The notes under the pieces were generated by a model. That model worked only from the letters and a program-made list of their open reading frames with translations, had not been told where the DNA came from and did no database searches. From an uncultured Arachnia sp. (GTDB lineage Bacteria; Actinomycetota; Actinomycetes; Propionibacteriales; Propionibacteriaceae): a DNA stretch of 64,000 bases. Within the stretch, counting starts at the first letter, position 1. Each line of letters opens with the position of its first letter. The stretch spans positions 124,001 through 188,000 of the forward strand of contig CANLTJ010000004.1 in NCBI GenBank assembly GCA_947493995.1. The letters are read 5' to 3'. Of this stretch, positions 42,902 to 52,434 are shown piece by piece. The position numbers and the translations under genes were made by a program.

Positions 42902-45796
42902 TCAGTGAGTGGCGAGCAACTCCGCGAGTGACATTGAGCTGCGGCCAGCCAGGGACGTCAGCTGGGTCTGGCAGGAGAAGCCGTCGGCGAGCACGATGGC
43001 GTCGGGACCGGCCTCGGTGACGGCGGGCAACAGATCGTGCTCGAAGACGGCGACGGAGACCTCGTGGTGTCCGATCTCCACGCCGAAGTTTCCGGCAAGG
43101 CCGCAGCAGCCGCCCACGCGGACGACATCGGCGCCGGACGCCGCGAGCAGTGCCGCGTCAGCCTGCCAGCCGATGACCGAAGCGTGGTGGCAGTGGGGTT
43201 GCGCCACGATCGTGTGGCCGCTCAGGTCAGGCGCGACGAAATCGGGATCCGTGGCGAGGAACTCCGCCAGCGTCAAAATGGTGCCGTTCAGTGCGGCGAC
43301 GTTGTCATCGTTGGGAAGCAGCTCCGGGGCGTCGCTTCGCCAGACGGCTGTGCAGGACGGTTCGAGACCGACGATGGGGATGCCAGCCCGGACCACGGGA
43401 GCCAGTTCCGCCGCCGCCTTCTTCAGCTGGCGACGGGCGCCGTCGAGCTGGCCAGTGGAGATCCAGGTCAGTCCGCAGCAGGCGGTCCTCTCCAGCACGC
43501 GGGGCTCGTAGCCGAGCCGCACCAGCACCTGCACCATTCCGGCGAATGTGTCGGACTCGAAACAGTCGGAGAAGGAGTCCACCCAGATCAGCACGGGCCC
43601 CTTGGGGAAGGGGACAATGGTTGCCGAATCACCTGCCAGGGGACGTGGGGCTGGGACTTCGGGGGGCGCAACGGCGACCAGCTGCTGGTTCTCACCGGCC
43701 GCCAGCTTCTTCGAAGCCAGGTCAGTGAGTTGTGCCAGCCGTCCGCGGGCATTGCGGGCCGCAAAGCGGGGAATGTCGCGCCGCGCGTCCACACCGGCGC
43801 CCCAGCGCAGTGCCCGGCCCAGACCGGGAGTCTGACCGACGGCGTTGACCAAGGCCCCGAGACCGGGGACGGTGGTGATCATGCGACCCCACAGCGGCAG
43901 CCACCCCAACGCGTAATGATTGCGCGGCCGCAGACGTCCCTTCCAGGCCTCATGCGTGACGCGCGCCTTGTAGGCCGCCATGTCGATTCCAGTGGGACAA
44001 TCCCGAGCGCAGCCCTTGCAGGAGAGACAGAGGTCCAGTGCCTCATGCACCTCAGGACTGCGCCACCCCCCGATCAGAGAGCCGTTGACCATCTCCTGCA
44101 ACACGCGAGAACGGCCCCGGGTGGAGTCCTTCTCATTGTGGGTGGCCTGGAAGCTGGGGCACATCACACCGCCCGAGCCCGTGTTGTCCGCAATGCACTT
44201 GCCGACGCCGCTGCACTTGTGGACCTCGGAGACGAACGTGGGATGGGTCAGATTCAGGGGCGACGACGTCATCGCTGCCACACGCACATCAGCTTCCACC
44301 GGGGCCGGATCCACCAGCACCCCGGGATTGAGCAGGTTCTGCGGATCGAAGATGTCCTTCACGGCGCCGAACAGATCCAGCGCCTCTGGCGTGTACATGT
44401 AGCGCAGCAGCTCGGAGCGTGCCCGCCCGTCGCCGTGCTCGCCGGACATCGAACCGCCATGACGAGCCACCAATTGCGCCGCCTCCACCACGAACGCCCG
44501 GTAGTTCTCAGTACCACCGGGTGATGTGAGGGGGAAATCGATGCGGGCGTGGACACAACCGTCCCCGAAGTGGCCATAGGGGAGGGCGTGCAGGTCGTGA
44601 CGCTCCAGCAGGGCGTCGAAGTCGCGCAGGTACTCGCCCAGCCGCGCCGGTGGTACGGCGGCATCCTCCCAGCCGGGATATGCGGGATCGTCCAGGCTCA
44701 CCCCTGCGAGGCCGGCGCCGTCGGCCCGGATCTGCCACAGATCGGCTGCCTGCGAAGGATCCGTCACCACCCAGCCGTCGATACTGGCAGCAGCCTCCAG
44801 CAATGCGTCGGCCCGGCCGCGGACCTCCGAGAAATCGTCTCCCACCAGCTCGATGAACATCCAGCCGTCGCCGGCGGGCAGTGTGCCCACGACGTCGGGC
44901 CCTCGCTTGGCGATCACCACGTCGACAATGCGACGGTCGAGCCCCTCACACGCGGTGGGTCGAAACGGCAACAGACGGGAGATGTCGTCGCCCGCATCGG
45001 CCATGCTGGAGTAGCCAAGCGCCACCATGACACGCTCCGGGGCATCCGGAACCAGCCGTACGGTGGCGGAGAGGATGATCCCGAGAGTGCCCTCGGTGCC
45101 GGCGAAGAATTGGGGCAGATCGAAGCCCTTCTCCGGAAGGAGATGCTCGAGAGAGTAGCCGGAGATCTGCCGGCCGAACGTCCCGAACTCCGTCCGGATG
45201 GTGCCCAGATTCGCGGCCACCAGATCGCGCAGCTCCGGGATGTCGTCGGCGCCGAGGCGCAGAATCTCCCCGGTACCCGTGATGACCTCCAGCGCCACCA
45301 CGTTGTCCGACATTCGGCCGTAGCCGAGCGCGCGGGGACCACACGCATTGTTGCCGATCATCCCGCCGACGGTGCAGCGGGTCGATGTGGACGGGTCCGG
45401 CCCCAGCCGCAGGCCGTACGGCTTGGCGGCCTGTTGCAAGGTCTCCTGCACCACCCCCGGATCGATGACGGCCGTACAAGCCTCCGGATCGACGGAGTGG
45501 ATGGCGTGGAGATGACGGGAAACGTCGATCACGAGGCCGGGGCCGACGGCGTTGCCGGCACAGGACGTTCCTGCCCCGCGAGCTGTGATGGGCATCCCCA
45601 CCTTCAGCGCGGCGCGCACCACCGAGATGAGCTCTTCGCGCGTCCGGGGATGAGCAACCACGACCGGTGGGATGCGGTAGATCGACGCATCACTGGAGTA
45701 CATCGCGCGCGTCAGCGTGGAGTCGTCGACAATCTCCGCGGTGTCCCCTAGTTCGAGGCGAAGCTGATGCACCGGGTTGGGGGAAGCGGCGGACAT
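42902..45796 (-). CDS. Fused FAD-linked oxidase and Fe-S (CCG-domain) oxidoreductase
   Basis: A 964-residue fusion. The N-terminal FAD-binding domain (about 10-230) has VGMPITARGAGTSCAGNAVG and STSTRCTVGGMIGNNACGPR, and a FAD-oxidase C-terminal domain runs to about 510. The second half has Cys clusters for 4Fe-4S centres (CSGVGKC, then LDLCLSCKGCARDCPTG) and two CCG-type motifs, ERTACCGLTW and VRVGGCCGLAGNFG. Such proteins oxidise 2-hydroxyacids (D-lactate, glycolate or 2-hydroxyglutarate type) and pass electrons to the respiratory chain. ATG 45796 gives the family N-terminus. It is divergent from the acyl-CoA ligase gene. Confidence 0.93.
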   Translation of the reverse strand: MSAASPNPVHQLRLELGDTAEIVDDSTLTRAMYSSDASIYRIPPVVVAHPRTREELISVVRAALKVGMPITARGAGTSCAGNAVGPGLVIDVSRHLHAIHSVDPEACTAVIDPGVVQETLQQAAKPYGLRLGPDPSTSTRCTVGGMIGNNACGPRALGYGRMSDNVVALEVITGTGEILRLGADDIPELRDLVAANLGTIRTEFGTFGRQISGYSLEHLLPEKGFDLPQFFAGTEGTLGIILSATVRLVPDAPERVMVALGYSSMADAGDDISRLLPFRPTACEGLDRRIVDVVIAKRGPDVVGTLPAGDGWMFIELVGDDFSEVRGRADALLEAAASIDGWVVTDPSQAADLWQIRADGAGLAGVSLDDPAYPGWEDAAVPPARLGEYLRDFDALLERHDLHALPYGHFGDGCVHARIDFPLTSPGGTENYRAFVVEAAQLVARHGGSMSGEHGDGRARSELLRYMYTPEALDLFGAVKDIFDPQNLLNPGVLVDPAPVEADVRVAAMTSSPLNLTHPTFVSEVHKCSGVGKCIADNTGSGGVMCPSFQATHNEKDSTRGRSRVLQEMVNGSLIGGWRSPEVHEALDLCLSCKGCARDCPTGIDMAAYKARVTHEAWKGRLRPRNHYALGWLPLWGRMITTVPGLGALVNAVGQTPGLGRALRWGAGVDARRDIPRFAARNARGRLAQLTDLASKKLAAGENQQLVAVAPPEVPAPRPLAGDSATIVPFPKGPVLIWVDSFSDCFESDTFAGMVQVLVRLGYEPRVLERTACCGLTWISTGQLDGARRQLKKAAAELAPVVRAGIPIVGLEPSCTAVWRSDAPELLPNDDNVAALNGTILTLAEFLATDPDFVAPDLSGHTIVAQPHCHHASVIGWQADAALLAASGADVVRVGGCCGLAGNFGVEIGHHEVSVAVFEHDLLPAVTEAGPDAIVLADGFSCQTQLTSLAGRSSMSLAELLATH

Positions 45797-45904
45797 GGTC
45801 CCCAGTCTGCCACCCACGGCACCATCGACGTCGAACGCCCGGTTGGGCGTCAACGAGAACCTTCCTTCGATAGGCTTTGGGCATAACTGGAAGGGGACTC
45901 CATC

Positions 45905-47731
45905 ATGAGGCTGCAGAATGAACTGCTGGGCCATGCCACCTCGGTTGGCGACATGTTCCGGATGCGCGTGGCGGAAACGCCCGACGTCCTGGCATTCATG
46001 GAGCCCGATCGAGCCGACGGCCCCAACACCTGGAAGAACTACACCTGGGCGGAAACCCGCGAGCACGTCGACGTGCTCGCGGCTGGTCTGCTGGCCAGGG
46101 GGCTGCGTCCCGAGGAGCGGGTGGCCATCATCTCCGGCACCCGGCTGGAGTGGATCTTCGTCGACTTGGCGATCGCCTGCGCTGCGGGTGCCACCACCAC
46201 CGTCTATCCCAATACGGCCTCAGGTGACGTCGACTACATCCTGCACGACTCCGGCTCGGTCATCGTGGTGGCCGAGAACGCCGAGCAGATGGAGAAGGTG
46301 CTGGCCGACGAGGAACTCGTGGCCGATGTCCACACCATCGTCGTGATTGATCCGTCCGGGGTGGAGGAGACCGACCGGATCATCAGCTACTCGACGCTCA
46401 AACGCCTCGGTACCGAGGCACTGGAGGAAACCCCAGACCTCGTGGACGATGCCATCGCCGGCACCAACCACGACAGCCTCAGCACCCTGATCTACACCTC
46501 CGGCACCACGGGACAGCCCAAGGGTGTGCGTCTCAATCACCGCTGCTGGGTCTACGAGGGCGCGGCCACCAAGCACTGGGACCTGCTCTCACCCTCAGAC
46601 CTGCAGTACCTGTGGCTCCCACTCAGCCACGTCTTCGGCAAGGCGCTGCTGGCCGTGCAACTGTCCTACGGATTCGGTTCCGCCGTCGATGGCCGCATCG
46701 AGCGGATCGTCGCGGGCCTCGGCGAGGTCAAACCCACCTTCATGTGTGGGGCTCCCCGCATCTTCGAGAAGGTGCGCGCCGCGGTCCTCACTGGCAGCAC
46801 CGGGCTCAAGGGCCGAATCGCCAAGTGGGCATTCGCGACGGGCGCGAAGACCCGCTCCTACCGCCTTGAAGGACGCGATCTGCCGAAGCTTCTCGGCATG
46901 CAGTACAAGGTGGCCGACAAACTGGTGTTCAGCAAACTCAAGGAGAAGCTGGGCGGCAACATCCGCTTCATGATCTCCGGTTCGGCAAAGTTGTCGTCAC
47001 AGGTGCAGCAGTGGTTCTACTCCGCGGGCATCCTGATCGTCGAAGGCTACGGTTCCACGGAGACCAGCGCCATCGCGTTCCTGAACCTGCCCACGGAACC
47101 CACATTCGGCACCGTCGGCAAAGTCCTGCCTGGTGTGGAGGCCAAGCTCGGCGACGACGACGAGGTCTTGGTCCGCGGCCCCATCGTGACGCAGGGCTAC
47201 CACGGGAAACCGGACCTGACCGACGAGGTGCTGGTGGACGGCTGGTACCACACCGGCGACATCGGAGCGTTCGACGAGGACGGCAACCTCAGCATCACCG
47301 ACCGCAAGAAGGATCTCTTCAAAACCTCCGGCGGCAAGTACGTCGCGCCGCAGAAGGTGGAGGGCGCACTGACGGCCAACATCCCCTACATTTCGCAGGC
47401 TGTGGCTGTGGGGGAGGGGCGAAAGTACTGCGCAGCACTCCTGGTGCTGGATCCGCCCCTGCTCCAGAAATGGGCCGACAAGCGCTCCATGTCCCACCTC
47501 ACCTACGCGGAGTTGTCGCAACTGCCGGAAATCCATGACTCCATCGAGCGACAGATCGACAAGGCGAACGCACGTCTGGAACGTTGGGAGACCGTCAAGC
47601 GGTTCGCCATCCTCGATCATGAGCTGACGGTGGACAACGAGTTGGTCACACCCAACATGAAGGTGCGTCGCTCGAGCGTGCACGAGCGGTACGCGGACCT
47701 CGTCGATTCGCTGTACGACAAGGAAGAGTGA
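45905..47731 (+). CDS. Long-chain fatty acid--CoA ligase (AMP-forming)
   Basis: A 608-residue adenylate-forming enzyme of the FadD15/bubblegum type. The P-loop motif is LIYTSGTTGQPKGVRLNHR, the A5 motif YGSTETSA, and the A7-A8 region WYHTGDIGAFDEDGNLSITD then RKKDLFKTSGGKYVAPQKVE. It activates fatty acids through an acyl-AMP to acyl-CoA in the cytoplasm or at the membrane. A GGAAGGGG precedes the ATG. The next gene, a thioesterase, begins directly after its stop, so activation and release of acyl groups are encoded together. Confidence 0.95.
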   Translation: MRLQNELLGHATSVGDMFRMRVAETPDVLAFMEPDRADGPNTWKNYTWAETREHVDVLAAGLLARGLRPEERVAIISGTRLEWIFVDLAIACAAGATTTVYPNTASGDVDYILHDSGSVIVVAENAEQMEKVLADEELVADVHTIVVIDPSGVEETDRIISYSTLKRLGTEALEETPDLVDDAIAGTNHDSLSTLIYTSGTTGQPKGVRLNHRCWVYEGAATKHWDLLSPSDLQYLWLPLSHVFGKALLAVQLSYGFGSAVDGRIERIVAGLGEVKPTFMCGAPRIFEKVRAAVLTGSTGLKGRIAKWAFATGAKTRSYRLEGRDLPKLLGMQYKVADKLVFSKLKEKLGGNIRFMISGSAKLSSQVQQWFYSAGILIVEGYGSTETSAIAFLNLPTEPTFGTVGKVLPGVEAKLGDDDEVLVRGPIVTQGYHGKPDLTDEVLVDGWYHTGDIGAFDEDGNLSITDRKKDLFKTSGGKYVAPQKVEGALTANIPYISQAVAVGEGRKYCAALLVLDPPLLQKWADKRSMSHLTYAELSQLPEIHDSIERQIDKANARLERWETVKRFAILDHELTVDNELVTPNMKVRRSSVHERYADLVDSLYDKEE

Positions 47732-48580
47732 GTGTTCCCATTCCGCTGTGCCCTGCGCTGGTCAGACCTTGACGCGCAGGGGCACGTGAACAATGCCCAC
47801 ATCGTCGATTACATGCAGGAGGCACGAGTCGCCTTCTTCCGGGATGGCCCCACCTCGTCGCTCCTCGATACGGGGATCGTGGTGGTCGGCCATCGCGTGG
47901 AGTACCTTGCCAGCGTCGATTATTCGACTGAGGGAGTGAACATCGACCTCGGGGTGGCTTCGGTGGGCGGTTCCCGCTTCGAGATCGTCTACACCCTCAG
48001 CCAGCAGTCGCGACCAGTGGCGAGAGCACGCACCGTGCTGTGTCCGTACGACTTCACCGCCCATCGCCCGGCACGGCTCTCGCCCGAAACGCGGGCGTAC
48101 CTTGAATGCGCGCGGGTGGACGCAGAGCCGCTGCGGGAACTCGCGTCAGCCCCTCTGGAGCGACGGGGCACGCTGACGACGCTGTATTCCCGGTGGTCGG
48201 ACCACGACTCGTACGGCCACGTCAACAATGCGAAGATGTATGACTACCTGCAACAGGCTCGTATCGAGGTCACCACGCAGTGGGATCCGACGATGGCCCG
48301 TGCAGGTGCGGGTGAGTCGCCGTACTTCTGGTTGGTGGCGCGTCAGGACGTGGACTATGTCGCCCAGATGTCGCACCGCCTGAAGCCCTATGCGGTGCGG
48401 ACGGCGCCGGCATCGCTCGGCACCTCGTCGATGACGCTGGCCAGCGAGGTCTTCAATCCGGACGACGGCACGGTCTTCGCCCGTGGGCGCACAGTGATGG
48501 TATGCGCGGACTCTGACCTGCGTCCCACGCCCCTGCCGGGCTCGGTCAGGGAGCGGCTCGAACCACATCTGCCCGGGTGA
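47732..48580 (+). CDS. Acyl-CoA thioesterase with two hot-dog domains
   Basis: A 282-residue protein with two 4HBT-type hot-dog domains in tandem. Each contains the active-site helix pattern: WSDLDAQGHVNNAHIVDYMQ in the first and WSDHDSYGHVNNAKMYDYLQ in the second, each with the catalytic Asp. It starts at GTG 47732, immediately after the ligase stop. It should hydrolyse acyl-CoA to fatty acid and CoA, the reverse sense of its neighbour. Its last 35 nt overlap the convergent membrane protein gene. Confidence 0.92.
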   Translation: MFPFRCALRWSDLDAQGHVNNAHIVDYMQEARVAFFRDGPTSSLLDTGIVVVGHRVEYLASVDYSTEGVNIDLGVASVGGSRFEIVYTLSQQSRPVARARTVLCPYDFTAHRPARLSPETRAYLECARVDAEPLRELASAPLERRGTLTTLYSRWSDHDSYGHVNNAKMYDYLQQARIEVTTQWDPTMARAGAGESPYFWLVARQDVDYVAQMSHRLKPYAVRTAPASLGTSSMTLASEVFNPDDGTVFARGRTVMVCADSDLRPTPLPGSVRERLEPHLPG

Positions 48581-49388
48581 GTTGGTAATTGCGGTTGATG
48601 GCCTCCCCCAAGGCCCTGCCCCGCACGATCCAGGCGAACGAGAATGCGACGATGGCGGCGGCCTCAGCCCAGAACACCGGGCGGAAGTGGCCGAGCGCGA
48701 AGACGATCTCCGCGGGCAGGAACTGCCAGATGCCAATGAAGACGATGGCGGCCACGATGATCCAGCCGCACGTCAGGTAGATCCTCACCCGCCTCAACGC
48801 CCCGTGACTGCTCACCACACTGCGCGGTAACAGCACGAGGCAGAAAACGGCCAGGCAGATGAAGAACGCCGATGCGCCGATGCCGTGGATGAAGGCGGCG
48901 GATCGATCCCCGATGATGCACTGCACGAGCGTGCACCGATCGTCATTGCGGGGAGTGATGGGTGCGAAGGCGATGATGGCGGCGGCGACAGAAGCGATCT
49001 TGCCCACCCGTCGATCGGCGCGCAGGTCATCGTCGCGATCACTGAAGCCTCTGTAGCTCCACAGGAACAGGGCCATCGTGATGAGCGTTCCCACCATCAG
49101 ATCGCGCACAGGAGTGTAGTAGTACTCCGACAGGCTGCCTCGGATGGACGAGCGGGTCATCAGACTCCACGCCAGCATGGACGCGGGGAGGAAGAGGCCG
49201 AGCAGTGCGATGGCGCGGCCGGTGGTGAGGAACGACACCACGAGTTCATGACTGGCTCGCCCCGTGCTGTGCTCCGGAAGCGGAGCAGGGGTCCGGGGCT
49301 GCGCCATCACGGCGCCCTGCGCCGAGATCGTATCCTGGGGTGGACCGAAACTGGCGCGACGCTTGCGCATTGCCTGCCGCACGGTCAT
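48546..49388 (-). CDS. Multi-pass membrane protein (DUF998-like)
   Basis: A 280-residue protein with about seven hydrophobic segments, including GRAIALLGLFLPASMLAWSL, LMVGTLITMALFLWSYRGFS, ASAFFICLAVFCLVLLP and IYLTCGWIIVAAIVFIGIWQ. The central motif LSEYYYTPVRDL and a Cys pair in DDRCTLVQCI on an extracytoplasmic loop are notable. GGAGG lies 10 nt before the ATG. It resembles DUF998-type proteins but I cannot name a function. It is convergent with and overlaps the thioesterase gene. Confidence 0.7.
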   Translation of the reverse strand: MTVRQAMRKRRASFGPPQDTISAQGAVMAQPRTPAPLPEHSTGRASHELVVSFLTTGRAIALLGLFLPASMLAWSLMTRSSIRGSLSEYYYTPVRDLMVGTLITMALFLWSYRGFSDRDDDLRADRRVGKIASVAAAIIAFAPITPRNDDRCTLVQCIIGDRSAAFIHGIGASAFFICLAVFCLVLLPRSVVSSHGALRRVRIYLTCGWIIVAAIVFIGIWQFLPAEIVFALGHFRPVFWAEAAAIVAFSFAWIVRGRALGEAINRNYQLTRADVVRAAP

Positions 49389-49510
49389 GCGCTCGTGTCC
49401 TCCATGTGTTGTGATGCCATCGCGTCAACATCTTGTCACATCAAGTCTTCTCCGGTTTCGGCGTTTCGGGACCCCAGCTGCCGGATGCACCTCGACGTGT
49501 GAGAGGCTGA

Positions 49511-49524
49511 TGTGAACGTTCACG
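49511..49524. promoter_or_regulatory. LacI-family operator upstream of araB
   Basis: TGTGAACGTTCACG contains the perfect 12-bp palindrome GTGAACGTTCAC with the central CG typical of LacI/GalR sites. It lies 29 bp before the ribulokinase ATG. The LacI gene downstream of araB is the obvious regulator. Confidence 0.8.
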
Positions 49525-49552
49525 TGCTCATGGGCTCAATCTGGAGGTCGTC

Positions 49553-51238
49553 ATGGTCAACAATGCGGAACCGCTGCTGGTGGGAGTCGACTTCGGCACC
49601 CTCTCCGGACGGGCGGTGATCGTCAGGGCGCGCGACGGTGCTGAACTCGGCTCGGCGGTGTACGAGTACCCGCACGCCGTCATGGAGTCCCGCCTGGATG
49701 CCGGTGACGGTCGTCGACTGGGTCCGGACTGGGCACTGCAGAATCCCGAGGACTATCGCGACGTGCTTCGTCGGGCCGTCCCAGCGGCGCTGCAGGCAGC
49801 CGGGGTGAGCCCGGACGACGTGGTAGGAATCGGCACGGACTTCACGGCCTGCACCATGGTGCCCGTCACCGCGGACGGGACGCCTCTGAGCGAGATGGAA
49901 CAGTTCACCAACACACCACACGCCTACGTCAAGCTGTGGAAACATCACTCGGCACAGCCGCAGGCAGATCGCATCACCGACCTCGCACACGAGCGCTCGG
50001 AACCGTGGATCGCCCGCTATGGAGGGTTGATCTCCTCGGAGTGGGAACTGGCCAAGGGCCTGCAGCTTTTCGAGGAGGCGCCAGAGGTGTACGACGCCAT
50101 GGAGCACTGGGTGGAGGCGGCTGACTGGATCGTGTGGCAGCTCTGTGGGACGTATGTCCGCAACGCCTGCACCGCCGGCTACAAGGGCATGTACCAGGAC
50201 GGCCAGTACCCCAGCAGCGAATACCTGGAGGCGCTGGCGCCGGGCTTCGGGAACTTCTTCACCGACAAGGTGGAGCACCCCATCGCGGACCTCGGAACGC
50301 GTGCAGGTGGTCTGACCGCCGAAGCCGCTGGATGGACGGGACTTCCTGAAGGGATCGCCGTGGCCGTGGGCAATGTCGACGCACATGTCACCGCGCCCGC
50401 CGCGCAGGCCACCGCGCCCGGCCAGCTGGTGGCCATCATGGGAACGTCCACCTGTCACGTCGTGAGCGATGACCACCTGCGCGAAGTGCCAGGAATGTGT
50501 GGCGTGGTCGATGGCGGCATCATCGCCGGACGCTGGGGTTACGAGGCCGGCCAGTCCGGCGTGGGCGACATCCTCGGATGGTTCGTCGACAACTGTGTCC
50601 CCGGTTCCTACGCTGCGGCCGCCGACGATGTCGGCGTGGGGGTGCATGAGTACCTGTCGTCGCTGGCCGAGAAGCAGGAGGTGGGCGAACACGGGCTGAT
50701 TGCCCTGGACTGGCACTCGGGCAACCGATCCGTGCTCGTCGATCATGAACTCTCGGGCGTCATGATCGGGCAGACGCTCGCGACGAAACCGGAGGACCAG
50801 TACCGCGCGCTGGTGGAGGCGACCGCCTTCGGCACGCGCACGATCGTGGAGGCGTTCACGAGCTCGGGCGTGGACATCACAGAGTTCATCGCCGCGGGAG
50901 GACTGCTGCGCAACCCCTTCCTGATGCAGATCTACTGCGACGTCCTGGGGATGCCGCTGTCCGTGATCGAGTCGGAGCAGGGTCCTGCACTGGGCTCCGC
51001 GATCCACGCGGCCGTCGCCGCAGAGCTGTACGAGGACGTGGAAACAGCCGGTCAGGCAATGGGCAGCCGTCAACAGCACGCCTACACCCCCAATCCGGAC
51101 GCCGTCGCGGCCTACACCAAGCTGTTCGAGCTCTACACCACGGTCCACGATCACTTCGGCCGGGATCGCCGCGACATCATGCACACGTTGCGTGCCCTGC
51201 GGCGCAAAGCACACCAGACGTCGAAGGAGAACGCATGA
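49553..51238 (+). CDS. araB: Ribulokinase
   Basis: A 561-residue FGGY kinase matching AraB in length. The N-terminal ATPase strand is LLVGVDFGTLSGRAVIV. Substrate-region motifs are GIGTDFTACTMVPV, YVKLWKHHSAQPQADRI and SSEWELAKGLQL. The C-terminal half has GTSTCHVVSD and EFIAAGGLLRNPFLMQIYCD, the second ATP-binding segment. It phosphorylates L-ribulose to L-ribulose 5-phosphate. GGAGG precedes the ATG, and a LacI-type operator lies just upstream. No isomerase (araA) or epimerase (araD) gene is in the window; those steps must be encoded elsewhere or the substrate may differ. Confidence 0.93.
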   Translation: MVNNAEPLLVGVDFGTLSGRAVIVRARDGAELGSAVYEYPHAVMESRLDAGDGRRLGPDWALQNPEDYRDVLRRAVPAALQAAGVSPDDVVGIGTDFTACTMVPVTADGTPLSEMEQFTNTPHAYVKLWKHHSAQPQADRITDLAHERSEPWIARYGGLISSEWELAKGLQLFEEAPEVYDAMEHWVEAADWIVWQLCGTYVRNACTAGYKGMYQDGQYPSSEYLEALAPGFGNFFTDKVEHPIADLGTRAGGLTAEAAGWTGLPEGIAVAVGNVDAHVTAPAAQATAPGQLVAIMGTSTCHVVSDDHLREVPGMCGVVDGGIIAGRWGYEAGQSGVGDILGWFVDNCVPGSYAAAADDVGVGVHEYLSSLAEKQEVGEHGLIALDWHSGNRSVLVDHELSGVMIGQTLATKPEDQYRALVEATAFGTRTIVEAFTSSGVDITEFIAAGGLLRNPFLMQIYCDVLGMPLSVIESEQGPALGSAIHAAVAAELYEDVETAGQAMGSRQQHAYTPNPDAVAAYTKLFELYTTVHDHFGRDRRDIMHTLRALRRKAHQTSKENA

Positions 51239-51372
51239 CCGCCGTATGGGAGGACTCTCCGCCGACGTTTGCGACACCAGCAGCCGCGAATCATGGGGAT
51301 ACCTCGACGGGGAGTTTCGGCCGGGACCTCCGGGTCGAGACGGTTTCGCAGCGGATGACCGAGCGGATCTGA
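51235..51372 (+). CDS. Short hypothetical frame coupled to araB
   Basis: A 45-codon frame whose ATG overlaps the araB stop (ATGA), beginning MTAVWEDSPPTFATPAAANH. In ara operons the next gene is often coupled in this way, but this peptide resembles neither AraA nor AraD. It may be chance, or the residual start of a deleted gene. No family is recognised. Confidence 0.25.
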   Translation: MTAVWEDSPPTFATPAAANHGDTSTGSFGRDLRVETVSQRMTERI

Positions 51373-51398
51373 TCTCGTCGCTCACGAGAGGCAAACGT

Positions 51399-52400
51399 AT
51401 GACCGGCAGGACCCCACGACCCCCGGGCATGGTGGCCGTCGCCAAGCATGCGGGTGTCTCCCATCAGACCGTGTCACGGGTTCTCAACTCCCCGGACAGC
51501 GTCCGCCCGCAGACCCGAGAGCGTGTGCTCGCATCCATCGCCGAGCTGGGCTTCCGCCGCAACCTCACGGCACGGGCCCTGGTCACTCAGCTGAGCGGGC
51601 TGGTGGGAATCGTGTGGACGGGGTCCGGGTACTTCGGGCCGAGCAGCACGGTGGCTGCCATCGAAGTGGCGGCACGTGCAGCAGGGTTCTCGGCACTCGT
51701 GACCGCCGTCGGCGGCGAGGACGACGATGAGCTTGTCGCGGTGTTCGAGGTGTTCCGTGACCGGGGTGTGGAGGGGGTCGTCGTCGTCGCACCGCACAGG
51801 CACATCGCGGAACGCATCCGGGACGCGGCCGGAGGAGCACCGATGGTGGTCGTGGCGGACATGGGTGCCGATCCCCAGTTCCACGTGGTGTCGGTGGACC
51901 AGGCCAAGGGTGCAGGGATGGCCACCCAGCATCTTCTGAAGCGCGGCGCCGCAACGGTCGGCCACATCTCCGGTCCGATGGACTGGTTCGACGCCGTAGC
52001 CCGGATCGCGGGATACCGGCGGACGCTCGCCGACGCTGGCATCGAGGCGCCGGAGGTGTGGGCGGGGGACTGGACCGCGGAACGCGGCTGTGACATCGCT
52101 CGAGAGATGGTGGCGATGGATGCCGTGCCGCCCGCCATCTTCTGCGGCAACGACATGACCGCCCTGGGGTTCCTCGCCGGATTGCGCGAGGCTGGTCTGG
52201 AGGCACCGGGGGACGTGATGGTGGTCGGCTTCGACGACGTGCACGGCGCCGGGTTCTTCTCGCCCCCGTTGACCACCCTGCGCCAACCCTTCTCGGACCT
52301 GGGATCACTGTGCGTCGAGGTCCTCCTGCAGGCGATTTCGGGGCAGCCGCCTGCTGTGCACAGCATCGAACCGGAACTGGTGGTCCGCGGTTCCGGATGA
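51399..52400 (+). CDS. LacI family transcriptional regulator
   Basis: A 333-residue regulator with an N-terminal helix-turn-helix and hinge ([20 protein letters not shown], residues about 12-31) and a type 1 periplasmic-binding effector domain ending [23 protein letters not shown] 51399 has GAGAGG upstream and gives the standard short N-terminal tail; longer frames overlap the intergenic region. It lies 160 bp after araB and probably represses araB through the palindrome at 49511-49524, with a pentose as inducer. Confidence 0.92.
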   Translation: MTGRTPRPPGMVAVAKHAGVSHQTVSRVLNSPDSVRPQTRERVLASIAELGFRRNLTARALVTQLSGLVGIVWTGSGYFGPSSTVAAIEVAARAAGFSALVTAVGGEDDDELVAVFEVFRDRGVEGVVVVAPHRHIAERIRDAAGGAPMVVVADMGADPQFHVVSVDQAKGAGMATQHLLKRGAATVGHISGPMDWFDAVARIAGYRRTLADAGIEAPEVWAGDWTAERGCDIAREMVAMDAVPPAIFCGNDMTALGFLAGLREAGLEAPGDVMVVGFDDVHGAGFFSPPLTTLRQPFSDLGSLCVEVLLQAISGQPPAVHSIEPELVVRGSG

Positions 52401-52434
52401 TCCGACGCGCCGTGGACATGGCAGAGTTGGGCGC

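Noticed and set aside
49520..51445. A 641-codon minus-strand frame opposite araB
   Set aside because: Despite its length it has no domain, while araB on the plus strand carries all FGGY motifs.
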